In this document: positions 48,901 to 60,300 of the stretch, in pieces
Layout: each line of letters opens with the position of its first letter
How positions within the stretch are numbered: the first letter of the stretch is position 1
Translations under genes and position numbers: made by a program
The notes under the pieces: model-generated
What the model was told of the DNA's origin: nothing
What the model saw: the letters and a program-made list of their open reading frames with translations, nothing else
Database searches by the model: none
Source of the DNA: Acridotheres tristis
Lineage: Eukaryota; Chordata; Aves; Passeriformes; Sturnidae
Assembly: GCA_037013685.1 (NCBI GenBank)
Contig: CM072886.1
Coordinates: 58,830,933-58,894,932, forward strand
Direction: 5' to 3'
DNA length: 64,000 nucleotides

Positions 48901-48948
48901 AAATAAAAAAAGAAAAAAGAAAAAAAGAAAAAAGAAAAAAAGAAAAAG
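48901..48948. repeat. A-rich (A5-7 G)n array
   Basis: Runs of five to seven A separated by single G. It could be a degraded poly-A tail that expanded, but no retrocopy body is recognised to its left. Confidence 0.85.
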
Positions 48949-49714
48949 ATTGCTTTTGTTGAACATGCTTTCCAAGGAAGAGAAAATTTTCAAAGGGGGA
49001 GGACAGGAAGCAGATTAATTAAAAAAAATAGTAGAGTTTAAAGATACATTTCCTATTTTGGTCTCCTTGGGAAATGTGTGAAAGGAAGTTAAACAGGCTC
49101 CTTAATTTAAATTGTGATGGAAAGAACTACATCAGGAAAATAAAAATAACTAGGCATTTAGAAATAAGCAAGTGTGCTTTGCCACTGAACTCTTTTGGTA
49201 AGATGCAACTTGCTCCCAGATTTCATTTTCCAGATACTTAAGAGCCAAAATTCAAATACCTGAAAAATTCATTAGAGGTATCAACAACATTTAATGTTTG
49301 TATAGCACAGACTAGGCAGCACTGCACAGCAAAACTTTTCAACTCTGAATAGTGCCAAGCTTTTGGAGAGAATCTGTGATACCACAAAACACATGGTTTT
49401 TCTGTAAGGGAAAATCTTTCAGCATACAGAAGGTATCATTTACCCTAAAGAGGTTATGTAAGTGCTGAGTAAAATTATTAATAAAGTGGTTGACATTAAG
49501 AACTGGAATTTTGCAAGCAGTCCTGGCTGGTGAAATATCTGTGGTCGAGGTCTGTAAAATTTGAGAGGTGAGCATGCACAATATATGTGCATTCCTGTAA
49601 GAACAATATGAGTGGCTGCATTATAAGTCTCATTATTTCTGTATACATATATATATATATGTGCATACATTAAACATCATCTGAGATTTTTTAATGATGC
49701 ATTCCCCACTAAAT

Positions 49715-49750
49715 TTTTCCAAACTTTGGAAAATATGAGTATTTTCCAAA
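49715..49750. repeat. Three-armed overlapping inverted repeat
   Basis: TTTTCCAAA (49715-49723), TTTGGAAAA (49725-49733) and TTTTCCAAA (49742-49750) let the middle arm pair with either neighbour. The right-hand pairing extends to an exact 11-bp stem (49725-49735 with 49740-49750) around a 4-base loop. Confidence 0.85.
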
Positions 49751-50279
49751 TTTAAAAATAATAGGCCCTTATACTAACCTTGCATATAAAGCGGAATATG
49801 TACAAGGGGCTATTCCCATTTCCCCCCTAGAGTCAGCTCGAAATGCCTTAAGAATACATATTTTCCATTTTTATTATAGGGCTATTTCCATTCATCAGGA
49901 AACTGACTTTTACTGATGACCTGAATGCTCCTCTAAATCAGATTTCCACTACTGAGTTTAATCTAATATTGTATCATTTTGAAATAATACACAGACACTA
50001 CCAGAACAGAGAATGAAAGTGCAAAACACTGAGGAAGGTGTGGAGCCAAAGCATGCATCTACTGCATGTTGTTGCTCTATTTGGTTTATGTTTTCCAATG
50101 AGCTACACTAGACTATGATGGATCAACATTCTATTCACATTTCACCTTCAAAGTCTACACCCTGTAGGAACCCTGAAACTAATTGAGAGAAAAATCTGGT
50201 CCCACTGAAACCTCAAGGAATTTTTTCTGCTGACTTCACTAAAGCCAGGATTTCACCTTATATATTTGTTCAAGGAAGA

Positions 50280-50740
50280 ATGGAGCCCTTTAATCACAAT
50301 ATATCTGCTCTGCCCTGCTGCCACTGCTGTGGGTGACCTCGAACACTCGTGCTCAGTGTCAGGCAGCACAGTTGCTGTTTATTTGCTTCTATTCCTAGCT
50401 CAGCTGAGCGTGCTAAGTGAGAGATGCGCCAGCCTGCCTCGTCGCAAATGGCCTTTTAATGAACTAGTCAAGGATTTAAATTATCCAAGAACCTGGGAAA
50501 AAGCATTTTAAATTTAAGACCCTTTTAGGCAATTAAAACCTGACATGTTGCCATTGAAAACAGGCCAGGGAAAAAGCGATTCCACCTCTTGAGATTCGCC
50601 ACTTACAGGGAGAATAATGGCATTTCAGGCACCCCAGGTACTGCAGCCTTCAGAGGGTGCTCGTATGTCAGCTTCACGAATTGATTCTCACTGTGCAGCA
50701 TCTCGAGTTGATCCTCCAGGCATGAGAGTGTTTGGTCACT
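50280..50740. other. Candidate conserved noncoding block
   Basis: A patch richer in CpG than its flanks, with several homeodomain-type cores (for example TTTTAATGAACTAG near 50454 and GCAATTAAAA near 50529) and CAGCTGAG near 50402. Its frames are short: 50266-50511 encodes 81 residues with no known domain. The mixed composition and abrupt edges suggest constraint, but only alignment with other vertebrates could show it. Confidence 0.25.
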
Positions 50741-53399
50741 GAACAAACTGGATTACTCTGTGTTGGGCCACTGCCATTTCAAAACATGGGGGAGGAGGAG
50801 AGAGAGAGGAAGATTTCCACAGCTAAGAGATTTGTTTCACTAGATTAAGCAGTTTTATTTCTGCTTTTGGATGTGTTTATTTGTTTGTTTGTTTTAAATG
50901 TGTGGTGTGATCAACTTCTATTTGAGAGCAATAAGAGTTGAATATCTTAATACTTGAGATATTTAGTATTTGCAAACTAGTAAGTAATCTGCCATTCAGA
51001 ATTTGCTAAATAGCCTATCAATAATGTACTTTGAAAAAAAAAATAAATTTTTTCTGGGTTGCAATGCCCTGCAGTAATGGAAAATTTCCATGTCCTGTCA
51101 ACTTACCTTTTGTGTGGCACTGAAAGGCTAATACATTAAATAACTACATATATCATACAGAAAAATTCCACAGTGAGGCCCTGAAAAACTAATTTTCCAA
51201 ATAATTCCCTTACTAGTTAAAAAAGTCATAAAGTCAGCCCCTAACCATAAAACGTATCACTCATATTTCAACTCTCAGGTGCTGTGCCAGGGTCATGACT
51301 GCTGTACATGAACCGTTCCCATTCAGGCCCAGGGAAACCAGGCTGCCCTTGCCTCCCAGTGCTTACATCTCAGCATCCTTATTCTGGAGATCACAATTCA
51401 GTGCAGTTTTCAGCTTAGCTCTGTCTGTTACTGGTGGCCTCAGTTTGTATAAGCTTAACCAAGGTATATATTTGCTGCTTATTTCCCTGTTGCCATGTGG
51501 CAGAATCAATCCTCTCCCTTCCCGAGCTTCTTTGTGTTATGCGTGTCTGGCTGCACAGATTGGGCTGGCCATGTCATGAAATCTTGCAGAGAGCTGAGGA
51601 GCAAAGCACTGGAGACGACCACTGGTTTCCCAGAGTGCTGGCCCAGAGTGGCTGTAAATGCTGGCACTGGCTACACGAGCGCCAGAGAGGCGGTTTTGTG
51701 AAAGCTCACAAAGGTTCAGAAGGGAGACCTGTTCTTCATCAAACCCACTGCTGCTGAGGCAGAGACCTTCTTGCAGTTGTATTTGCCTTATCCCTTAAAA
51801 CTAGCTCCACATGTGTATTTAAGATTAGTTAATGGAAAAACGTGAAGTGCTGTGTTTTAGCCAAAGCTTCCCTTTAGGGAAGTGGAGCAGCTTTGTTTTG
51901 GAGGGGTCTGGAGGAGAAGTGCCTGGCTGTCCAGTACTGTAAGTTTCCTGAACTGCATCTTTCATCAGAGCATCATTAGAGCTACTCTCTAACACTGCAG
52001 AGAGAAGAAGGTTTGTCTTGCTTTTCTAGTTGTAAAACATAGTTCATGAGAAAACTTCAATATGCACAGAGAAAAGGACACCCATGAAAACTGAATTCTT
52101 AAATTTATGATTTTTATTTGTAGCACATCCACAAACACAGATAGATGTGAAGTTGGCTTGTGATGTGTCTAGAAAGCCCATGGGATTGGAGCAGGCATGT
52201 TGCTGGTAGCTTGAAGTGACTCATAGTGGCTGTTCAAATGGAGAATTTTTGCCTCCAGGTGATTAGACAAATACTTGCTTTTAACTGCCTTAACTTTCTA
52301 TTCTGTTTTTCAATGCAACTCTGTTGAATGTGTCTTTTCCACAGCACTCAACTCTTATGTATTATAGTCCTGCTGTATTGAATGACCTTTGAGAGCTGGA
52401 AAGAGCAGTCCCACGTGAAATAATGAAAAGGGTTAAAGTCATTAGTTAGCCTTTTTTCATGCTGTCTTGTGTTTTGGCCAAAGAGTGTAAATTCACTTCA
52501 CTATTTCTGGAGTAGTTCCTACAGAATGCTAGAAAATCACTTTTAAAACAAAGCAATTATTAAAAGCACTTTGCATGTTGTCTCTGAGCCTTAAGCTTTG
52601 AATACCAATATCACAGAATCAGTCCAAACTGAGAGATGTGAAGAATATAAATTTCTGCATTACATAATTTTATTTCTTAAATTTGCTATGTGTAATGAAC
52701 TTTCTATTCCTTCCTGTAGGAAGGGATATATTCAACATTCTTCCCACGAACTAAAGCAGCTATAAATCTAAAAAGCCTAAAGCTGTATTTCACCTTGGTA
52801 CTGTGTAACTTTTGTTATGGGTACAGAAATGGAAGATGTGAAATTCATAAAAATAGCTTTATATTGCCTTTATATATATATATTTTTACCCAGGCCACAA
52901 AAGCAAAAACTGGCCTTCAGTGTCTCCTTGACTGGGGGTCCCTATTCCCAAAGGCCATTTCTCCACTTTCCAAATATGTATGTATTTTCTGCCCTGAATT
53001 CTGGCATGCATGAATGTATAAGTGATATTTGATCTAGGTTCTGTTTCCCTCATTCTGTCCATGAATATCCACATCCTAAGAAGAGTTTGAAAGCAAAATA
53101 ATTAAAATAGAGTAATGGATCTAAAACACTGATTGCAGGTTTTTAGCATGATATCAGCAATAAACTGGCTTTTAGAGGACGATTACTCAGAATTTGTGTT
53201 GTCATTGCCATTTTCATTGGCATGTAATATTTCTAGACAAGTCTCACTGCTCTGAAACCTACTTATGCCAAATAGAAATGATAAGGTTTTATGAATATGA
53301 AAACAAGTCTCTTTGAACTGAGTTAAATCTGCAGTGGTGCCAGCACTCAGTCTCTGACTATTAGCTCACGGGGAACAATGAACTTATCTTATGTAACTT
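50741..53399. other. Noncoding stretch, no gene seen
   Basis: AT-rich with a GC-richer patch at 51290-51760 that carries overlapping short frames in several reading frames, the usual pattern of noncoding GC-rich DNA. ATCACAGAATCAGTCCAAACT near 52611 faintly resembles the 3' end of a bird CR1, but is too short to call. Confidence 0.5.
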
Positions 53400-53640
53400 C
53401 AAAATTAAATAATTAAAAACAATCCTTCTCCCTCCGTGCGTGGAGCTCCCCCCTCCTTTCTTTACGGTTAATAATTATAATAACATACTCAGATGCAGGC
53501 AGTGTTATTATCTGATAATGCCTGAAATTTGAAATGGGCCTATTAGCCACCCGAGGCGAAACATAATTGCCCAGTTTCTGTGCACTATCAGATGGCAGAT
53601 GATGTTGCTGAACGTTATTACTTAAGTATTTCAATTTTTC
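53400..53640. other. Candidate enhancer-like block (HNF1-like, GATA dyad, paired E-boxes)
   Basis: Within about 140 bases there are a near-consensus HNF1-type site GGTTAATAATTATA (53466-53479), a perfect 13-bp inverted GATA pair ATTATCTGATAAT (53507-53519) and two CAGATG E-boxes (53589-53594 and 53596-53601) separated by one base. The block also has scattered CpGs, unusual for its surroundings. This is the densest motif cluster I found. Which factors bind, and whether it is conserved, cannot be decided here. Confidence 0.35.
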
Positions 53641-54020
53641 ATATGGTGGAGAAATTAAATTTAAACTGTGTTCTGCAGCAAATCACTCAGCTTTACTGTT
53701 TCCGAAAGGTTGTGATGCCAGTGCTGTTACCCCTACAACCTTTGGTAAAATTGGTTCTTTGGCAGTGGAATTGGAGCTGGAGAGCATTGCTGCTGGGAGC
53801 ATTGATGTGGTATATACTACAGTGAGTATTTGCACTTCCAAATAACAATCATCCCACATCAGCTTTCCAAAGTAAGCAAGGCCTGAGCACATTTCATTGC
53901 TGGTAAGTTACACGTCTCCAGCTCATAGTCACTTTCCATTGAAATTCCCCCTGGACTGGTGTTCCCAAGTCCAGGTTGTTCTTCACACAAGTTTGAAATG
54001 TTCAGAATAAATTCTTATCT

Positions 54021-54117
54021 CCTACTTGTCTTTTTTGTCTTTTGTTTCGGGTTTTTTTAGTTTTTGTTTTGTTTTGTTTTTTTGCTTGTTTTTTTTGTTT
54101 GTTTTTGTTGGTTTTTT
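54021..54117. repeat. T/G-rich low-complexity tract
   Basis: GTTTT- and TTTTTG-type units with interruptions. On the opposite strand it reads as an A-rich CAAAA tract. Confidence 0.8.
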
Positions 54118-54129
54118 AAAACCTAAATA

Positions 54130-54311
54130 GTTTGTTTAGATCTGCTTTAAAGCTCTGGGGACCCCAGAAGTAGGGAAGCCAGCTCACAGCTCCTTCAGCT
54201 GGGAGGTGTTGAGGGGCTATGGGCCAGCAAGACTGATGTTGCTAATAAGGCCTGGTGGTGTGACTCAGAATTAAAGGTTACTTGCCAAAAAAAAAAAAAA
54301 AAAAAAAAAAA
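54130..54311 (+). pseudogene. Possible processed retrocopy, 3' end only
   Basis: A 25-base poly-A run (54287-54311) begins 12 bases after an ATTAAA polyadenylation-signal variant (54270-54275), the arrangement of a reverse-transcribed mRNA 3' end. The sequence upstream is GC-richer than the surroundings, but I cannot name a parent gene. No clear target-site duplication was found. Birds have few processed pseudogenes because CR1 machinery rarely copies poly-A mRNAs, so coincidence is quite possible. Confidence 0.25.
54287..54311. repeat. Poly-A run (25 bases)
   Basis: Uninterrupted A25, then GAAGGGGG. Confidence 0.9.
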
Positions 54312-57300
54312 GAAGGGGGACAGCTTGCATAATTTCATGTTACACTGAAACCTTTGGGAGTCCCTCCCAGTGGAGCAAGTCTAATAACACTGCCTGGGCA
54401 GGATAGACTTCAGGGCTTGATATAGCAGCCTCACCTACAACAGCAAGAGGAAACTGTGCTTTATTAGAATCAGAATGTATTGGTATTTAGCATCTTTGTG
54501 TGACTGCCTAAGGCAGGCATAAAACAGTAGTTATTCCAAACTATTGTAAGAATGATGTGCTTTCAAAGAATTTAAAGAGTTAAGCTCTTTAGAGAGCTGG
54601 TTTTTAAAGAATTTTCTAGCTTTTAGCTCAGGTTAGGGTCAGTTTGTCTGTATAAAACTTGCAGATGCTGTTATTCCCTCTGTGATGTCCTGGTTACACA
54701 ATTCTCACTCACAGGTGAAGAGGTAAATTTACAGACGGGTCTAGTCTCCCACAAAATTCTCTCTGATTTCAGGTCCTCTGCTTTTACTTTCCCTTGAAGG
54801 AAAAAAAAATAAACTTACATCTCAATTTAAAAAAATCAATTTAAATGGAATTTTTTTGTTGGAGAAACTCATATTACTTAATTTTCATATTAACAGCTAA
54901 CTGAGAAAAATGCTTCAACACTGCATATGAAAATATTTCCATTTCTTCCCAGATGCTTTTGGAGCATCCTGCCTCTTTCTTTCTTTATGAAAAGAACAAT
55001 TAATGAAACCATGATTAGGAAATCCTGCTGAGAGGAGGAATTCAACAGCAGCATCAGCACCTAGAGCAATGAAAATGAACTTCAGGGTGGGGAGAACCAG
55101 CTATCTTCTCACCTTTTCCCTGTGGCAATGGCTGATGTATGGAGCCCCTGCCTTACACAGAGCATCAAGTGAAGAAGCAGCAGAGGGTTATGTCATTGGC
55201 TCAGTGTGCTGGAAGGCATTCCTTCTGCTGTTGGACTGTGTGAACATTATGCACATAAGACTGGCACCAAAATGCTCTTTTTTTTCCAGAAGTCTTCAAA
55301 TGGCATTATTCAGCTATGAGAAAGGAAGGCATTGGCTTTCTAATGTGGGGCAAAATGGTGTTACCATATTTCTACCTCATGAAACTATTTTCATAAACTC
55401 TTTTAAAATAGAGAAGACCTACATTTGTAAGGATTGGAAGAGGACGTAAAGGAGAACTCTACAATATTTTGCTGCTTTTTAGAGTTAGTAGATTTGAATT
55501 AAAAAGCCTTTGAATTACTCAGGATTAATTTTGGAACTGAGCCAAATTTCCAGTTTTAAGGAAAATGAAATATCTCTAGTAGGTCACAAGTAAATACCGT
55601 CTTTTTTTTTTTTTTTTATTCCTCATTCCATACTTAGGAGGTGCTTTAATGGATAAAGTGCAGAATAAGCAGATAAAATGCACTTTGATGAAGTTTTTAT
55701 ATACACATGCCCTTGGACATTGGGAAAATAAGTACAGAGGACTCAAATCTTTGTAAACACAAGGATGTCATCCCCAGATACAGGATATGCAGTAGAGAAG
55801 GAGCTTTATTCGCCCTTCAGCTCAACAGTATAATGCTGGGCAGAAAGATCCAGCTCTGAGGCCCTAATTCTCTTCTCAGACCATCAATAGAAATGTGAAG
55901 AACTTTGCTGGAAAACAATTGTTCCAGAAAAAGAGTGTGATATGTCTGCTAAGTTCACAGTTTCTGCTGGCCCTTTTCCCCTGGACCCTGTTTCTGGTCT
56001 GTGCAAAAAGGTAGAGACCAGGACTGCTGAGGCTTGCTTTGGCTCACCCTGTCTCAATAGCCGAGCTTTAAAAATTGAAGAGCACACCAACTTAGAAGAT
56101 CTGAACAGATGAACAGTTAGTAACTCAAATACCTTTTTAATATTCATCTCCCAATTGTTTTGGAGAAGTGGTTAACAAGACTACTCAAAAATTCTGTCTG
56201 AATGCTGCATGATCAACTGTATTTTGGCAAAGTTGCTGCCAAGCCTCCCAGAAGTCCTTTGCAACACATCAAGCTCCCAGAGTCATGTAGCTTCCTCTTG
56301 GCAAGGGCATTTGATAGTCCACAGACTTCAATGCCAGGACTGGAAAACAATAAAATAAACTATAAGCTATGAAGCAAAAATAAAATAAGAATAATAAAAA
56401 AAAAGAAATATTATACTCATTGTAATTGAGTCAGCTTGTTGAGGGACATAAAAATCTAATCAATTGCTTTTGCATAACAATCAGTTGTCACATTGGGCTC
56501 TAATTGAGCAGCCAGATGGAGCCTTATAGTTGTAGACTGTAGTAGCAGTATTCCTGGGACACACAAAACCACATGAGGCAATGAACATTAGGTTCATCTT
56601 TGTATTAATGCGTAAGGAGAGCTCCACTTTACGGGCAGAGCCAGATTTCCCAAACCAAACATATTCCACTCAATGTGCTTCTCTGCCATATATGGCAGAT
56701 AGAAACCTTTCTTTTAATGGATCCTCTCTGGGCTTAGAGGTATTGCTGAATATACTCTGAAGCTGGGGCATGGGTGGCTTCCAAAAGCCCAAATGACATG
56801 GAGTATCTACAGGAACTTCATCTCCTTTCTAACGTTTTTGTATATGCTCCATATGCGTGGTACATTTGAAAGGACACTGACGAGACATTTTTCATAAACA
56901 TTCTGTGCCTTAGTGTTTATAAAAGCTTCTTGGGAAAACTGAAGCTGAAATCCATTTCTTGAGTGAATTGTTTTTCTCCTCCATCTGGATACTTTGATTT
57001 ACTTGGCTGTGAGCTTCCTGGTAGCAGCAGAAGCAAGCAGTAATAAGGAACTGAGAATATTTAACTATTTATCCCTAAAATTAACCAAAAATAGGCAAGT
57101 CCCATTTTGAGTGTGCAAAGCTTGGCAGCATTCAGTCTAATAGGATATTGAATCAAATATAGTCAACAAATAAAAATGACCAACCAAAGCTTTTTGCCTA
57201 AATAAAACCTGTGTTTCTGTCCCTCTCTGTGTTCCCTAAGATCTTCTTTGTCCAAGACTTTGTCAGTGACTTTGAAAAGGGCTCAACAATACCACACTAA

Positions 57301-60300
57301 TGTCTGGGGTTTTTTAAATGTATCTACTGGATGATAGGTGGGCAAGTAGGCAAAAATATTGATTCGGAGATCTGGGAAAAAAAATGAAATTGCTGATTTT
57401 TTTCCTAGCTTCCGCTAATGATTAAAGTTAAAATAATTCCTGTAGAATTTAGTGACCTTTTTCTACAATGGAGCAGAACTGCTGCACTGCATGAATTTAG
57501 CAGGATGCTGGCTGGGACGTGGTACCGGGCTGTGACTTTTTGTGCATTGCATGCACAGCCTTGCTCAGCCTGCCACAGCAACCTCTGATGGGCAGATAGC
57601 AGCTCTTGGTTCCTTTTAATGATTTATTTGACCACAATTCAGATCTATTGTCTTCATTGTGAAAATATATATTTTTTTTTTTGCAGTCTCCCTCTCAAAC
57701 AGTATTCAGATATCATTTCTTTCTGCATTTCTCTTGCTTTCACAATTCTAATTTCCATTCCTTCCGTCTTCTAATCTGACTCCTAATTTCATGGCTGTGC
57801 AGACTACTTATTAATAGCTGTCATATTCTTTCTTCTTTCCCCTTCTACCCCTCGTTGTAGTTGAAAATTTCGGCTAAAAATAGGTAGGATATGCTCTGAG
57901 GAATTCACAACAACTCTTAAGAGCAGTACACCAGGTTGCTTTCACTGCTGTAAAACACTATTTACCAACTACAAAAACAAAGTTCTGACGATTCATGTCT
58001 CACCAGAAGCTACCCTAATTTCAGTCCTTGGGAAGGTCTTGCGTTACCTTTCACTGCAATTTGCTAAAAAAGGATTAAGTTGATTTTTTTATATTTTATA
58101 TTACTATTTATATACATAAATTATATATGTATATATTACTGTATTGAAATATCTTATGTATTACTATTTTGTAGTCATTCTAATGTAATACTACATTAAA
58201 ACAATGCATTGATAACAGAAAGCAGTATTTAGCACATTTTCAATTAATAGCCTATCTGAAAATGGATCTTTGTCAAAGAGAAGAAACCTTATTATTATCG
58301 AGTCATTTCTTAACGAGTGAACCAAAGTGAACAATCAGTGCTTTGTTCCTCTGAGAAATCATAAAAAAAATAAGTTCTTTCCTCATGTTTCAACCAAGGA
58401 CTTCAAAACTTCCACATGCCTGCAGGAAAGATGCCTTCTTTTCAGGATATCATTCCCCATATGTATTTCTGAAACATCTGAAATTAAACTGAATGAGCAT
58501 ATTTAATCACAGGTACCGGAAACCCAACAATTTGGTTTTATGTCTTGGCCAATGATTTTCAAATGTGAGATGCCACAGTTTGGCTAAAGTACATACAGGG
58601 ATTATGAGAGAAAATATTCTCTCTTTTGAGAGAGAACTGCTTAATTGTTTCATTAGTATTAAAATGTGCACAAAGATTTACTTTCTTATTCTGAGCTGGG
58701 ACAGCCCTTCAAACTAACAGTCCTGGTCCATTGCTATTATGCTGTCATGTTAAAAGAAAAAGAAAAAAAAAGAAAAAAGGGGTACCTTCCATTTTAACAA
58801 CTTCTTGGCTTTTTACCTTGTAATTATAGATTGATTATGGCTTTTAATCTCACTTTTTAATGTGGTTTTTATTGTTAAGGATGATAGGTCCAAAGGGATT
58901 TTCAGATATGAGATGACTCCTTTGGGAGTGATATGCATAAGAACTGCTGGATGCTGGAGATAAGCTTGACACAACTGGGAAGCAGTCTGTGTGTGAGTTT
59001 TGATGGAATGTGCCTTTAGTGGCTCCAACCACCACCTAGGGTGAGCTCAGAGTTTGCTTGATGCTCTTGACCTTACCCTGGCAGTGTGTTTCTGTTTGGC
59101 TTCCTTGGCAAGGTGCACGTATCAGTGAAAGATCATTGTGAGGAAAATTCCCAAGTGACATCTCCATCCTAAAAATCAGTCACTTTGGCGTCTGTGTGTG
59201 AAGACACACACCCAGGAACCTCTGCTCTGGTCATATCTGAGAGACGTGACTCTACTGTAGCTGTCTTTTTAATCCTAGGCATATCAGGGTGACATTTTAG
59301 ATTACAAGTAACTATCTAGTGCTGTGCATGGAGAGGTTTTCTAAAGGGGAGCCTGTGTAAGATAACCAACCTTACCCTGGCAGGCTGGAAGGATATCTGG
59401 GAGTACACACAATCTGTGAGGTGCCTGATGTCCACATCTAGGCTAGTGGGGCTGTTCCTCCCTTGTCATAACTATACAAGTTTTTTTGCAAGGGAATGTT
59501 AATTGTGTCCTAAGATTCTTTCTGATTTGTCAGGATTATGTGTCTGTCCCATGCTCCCATGTGGGCTCTGAACTCACAGCATTCCTTGCATACTCTGATG
59601 AGATCTCAAACCTAAGGTGTAGGCTTACGGTTCATGGGACTTGTTCTGGTGTATTGAAAACAGTTTTGTCAGGTGTTCAAATGCAGATTTTTTTCTACGG
59701 ATCTTGGAATCACATTAAAATCCTTGGTTTATATGAATTTGTTTATTACATTGGTAAAAAAACATCCAAAATGCCTTGCTTTTTGGGTGCTGCCTTGGCA
59801 CAGAGAACATTATAAGAATAAACTTTGATAATATGGCCCAGGCCCAAGACCTTATTATCAGCCTAATGAGGCTGTCTGTGCCTTGCAACAAATTCTGAGT
59901 CTCACCTCACCAAGCTTGGGATTGGCAGCTGGAGACAACCCATAGAAAATTACTGGTGAAGAAGGCTTCTCAGGCAGTCATGAAAGATACATTCACAGGA
60001 ATATCTTGAGCTGGATCTGCAGTCGGAAATTTTCCGCTGACATGATTTTTTTTCCAGGAAAGTACACAATTTTGCAAAAAAAAAAAATTTCTCATGGCAA
60101 AATTTTTGTTTGCAGTTTCTCATTTCCTGGATGACAGCCACAGAGAACAGAAATGGAATTCTGTCTTCAAACTAAGGAAGAAAACTGTGTATGTGGACAC
60201 CCAGCTGTTGACCTGCATCTGTCAGATTTCATACACTTTGATAGCCAGTAGTGGAAGTGACAAATCTGAAACATCAAAATAATATACATGCCCAAATGAC

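Larger units (their letters stand above)
42471..50279. other. Noncoding stretch, no gene seen
   Basis: Holds a 29-bp direct repeat (43751-43797), a hairpin (45937-45960), a TGA array (46382-46397), an A-rich AAAAAG array (48901-48948) and a three-armed inverted repeat (49715-49750). The 155-codon frame at 46449-46916 starts with TTG and matches no family I know. The region 43440-44010 has a repeat-like texture but is not assigned. Confidence 0.5.

Noticed and set aside
52605..52640. ATCACAGAATCAGTCC stretch resembling a CR1 3' end
   Set aside because: Too short, and it lacks the tandem 8-base terminal repeats typical of CR1.
55069..55449. 126-codon ATG frame beginning with two Met codons close together
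   Set aside because: The start context is acceptable, but there is no recognised domain and no splice or promoter signal; kept as chance.
59060..59390. CCTTACCCTGGCAG occurring twice about 300 bases apart
   Set aside because: The matching stretch is only 14 bases and the flanks are unrelated, so chance is likely.
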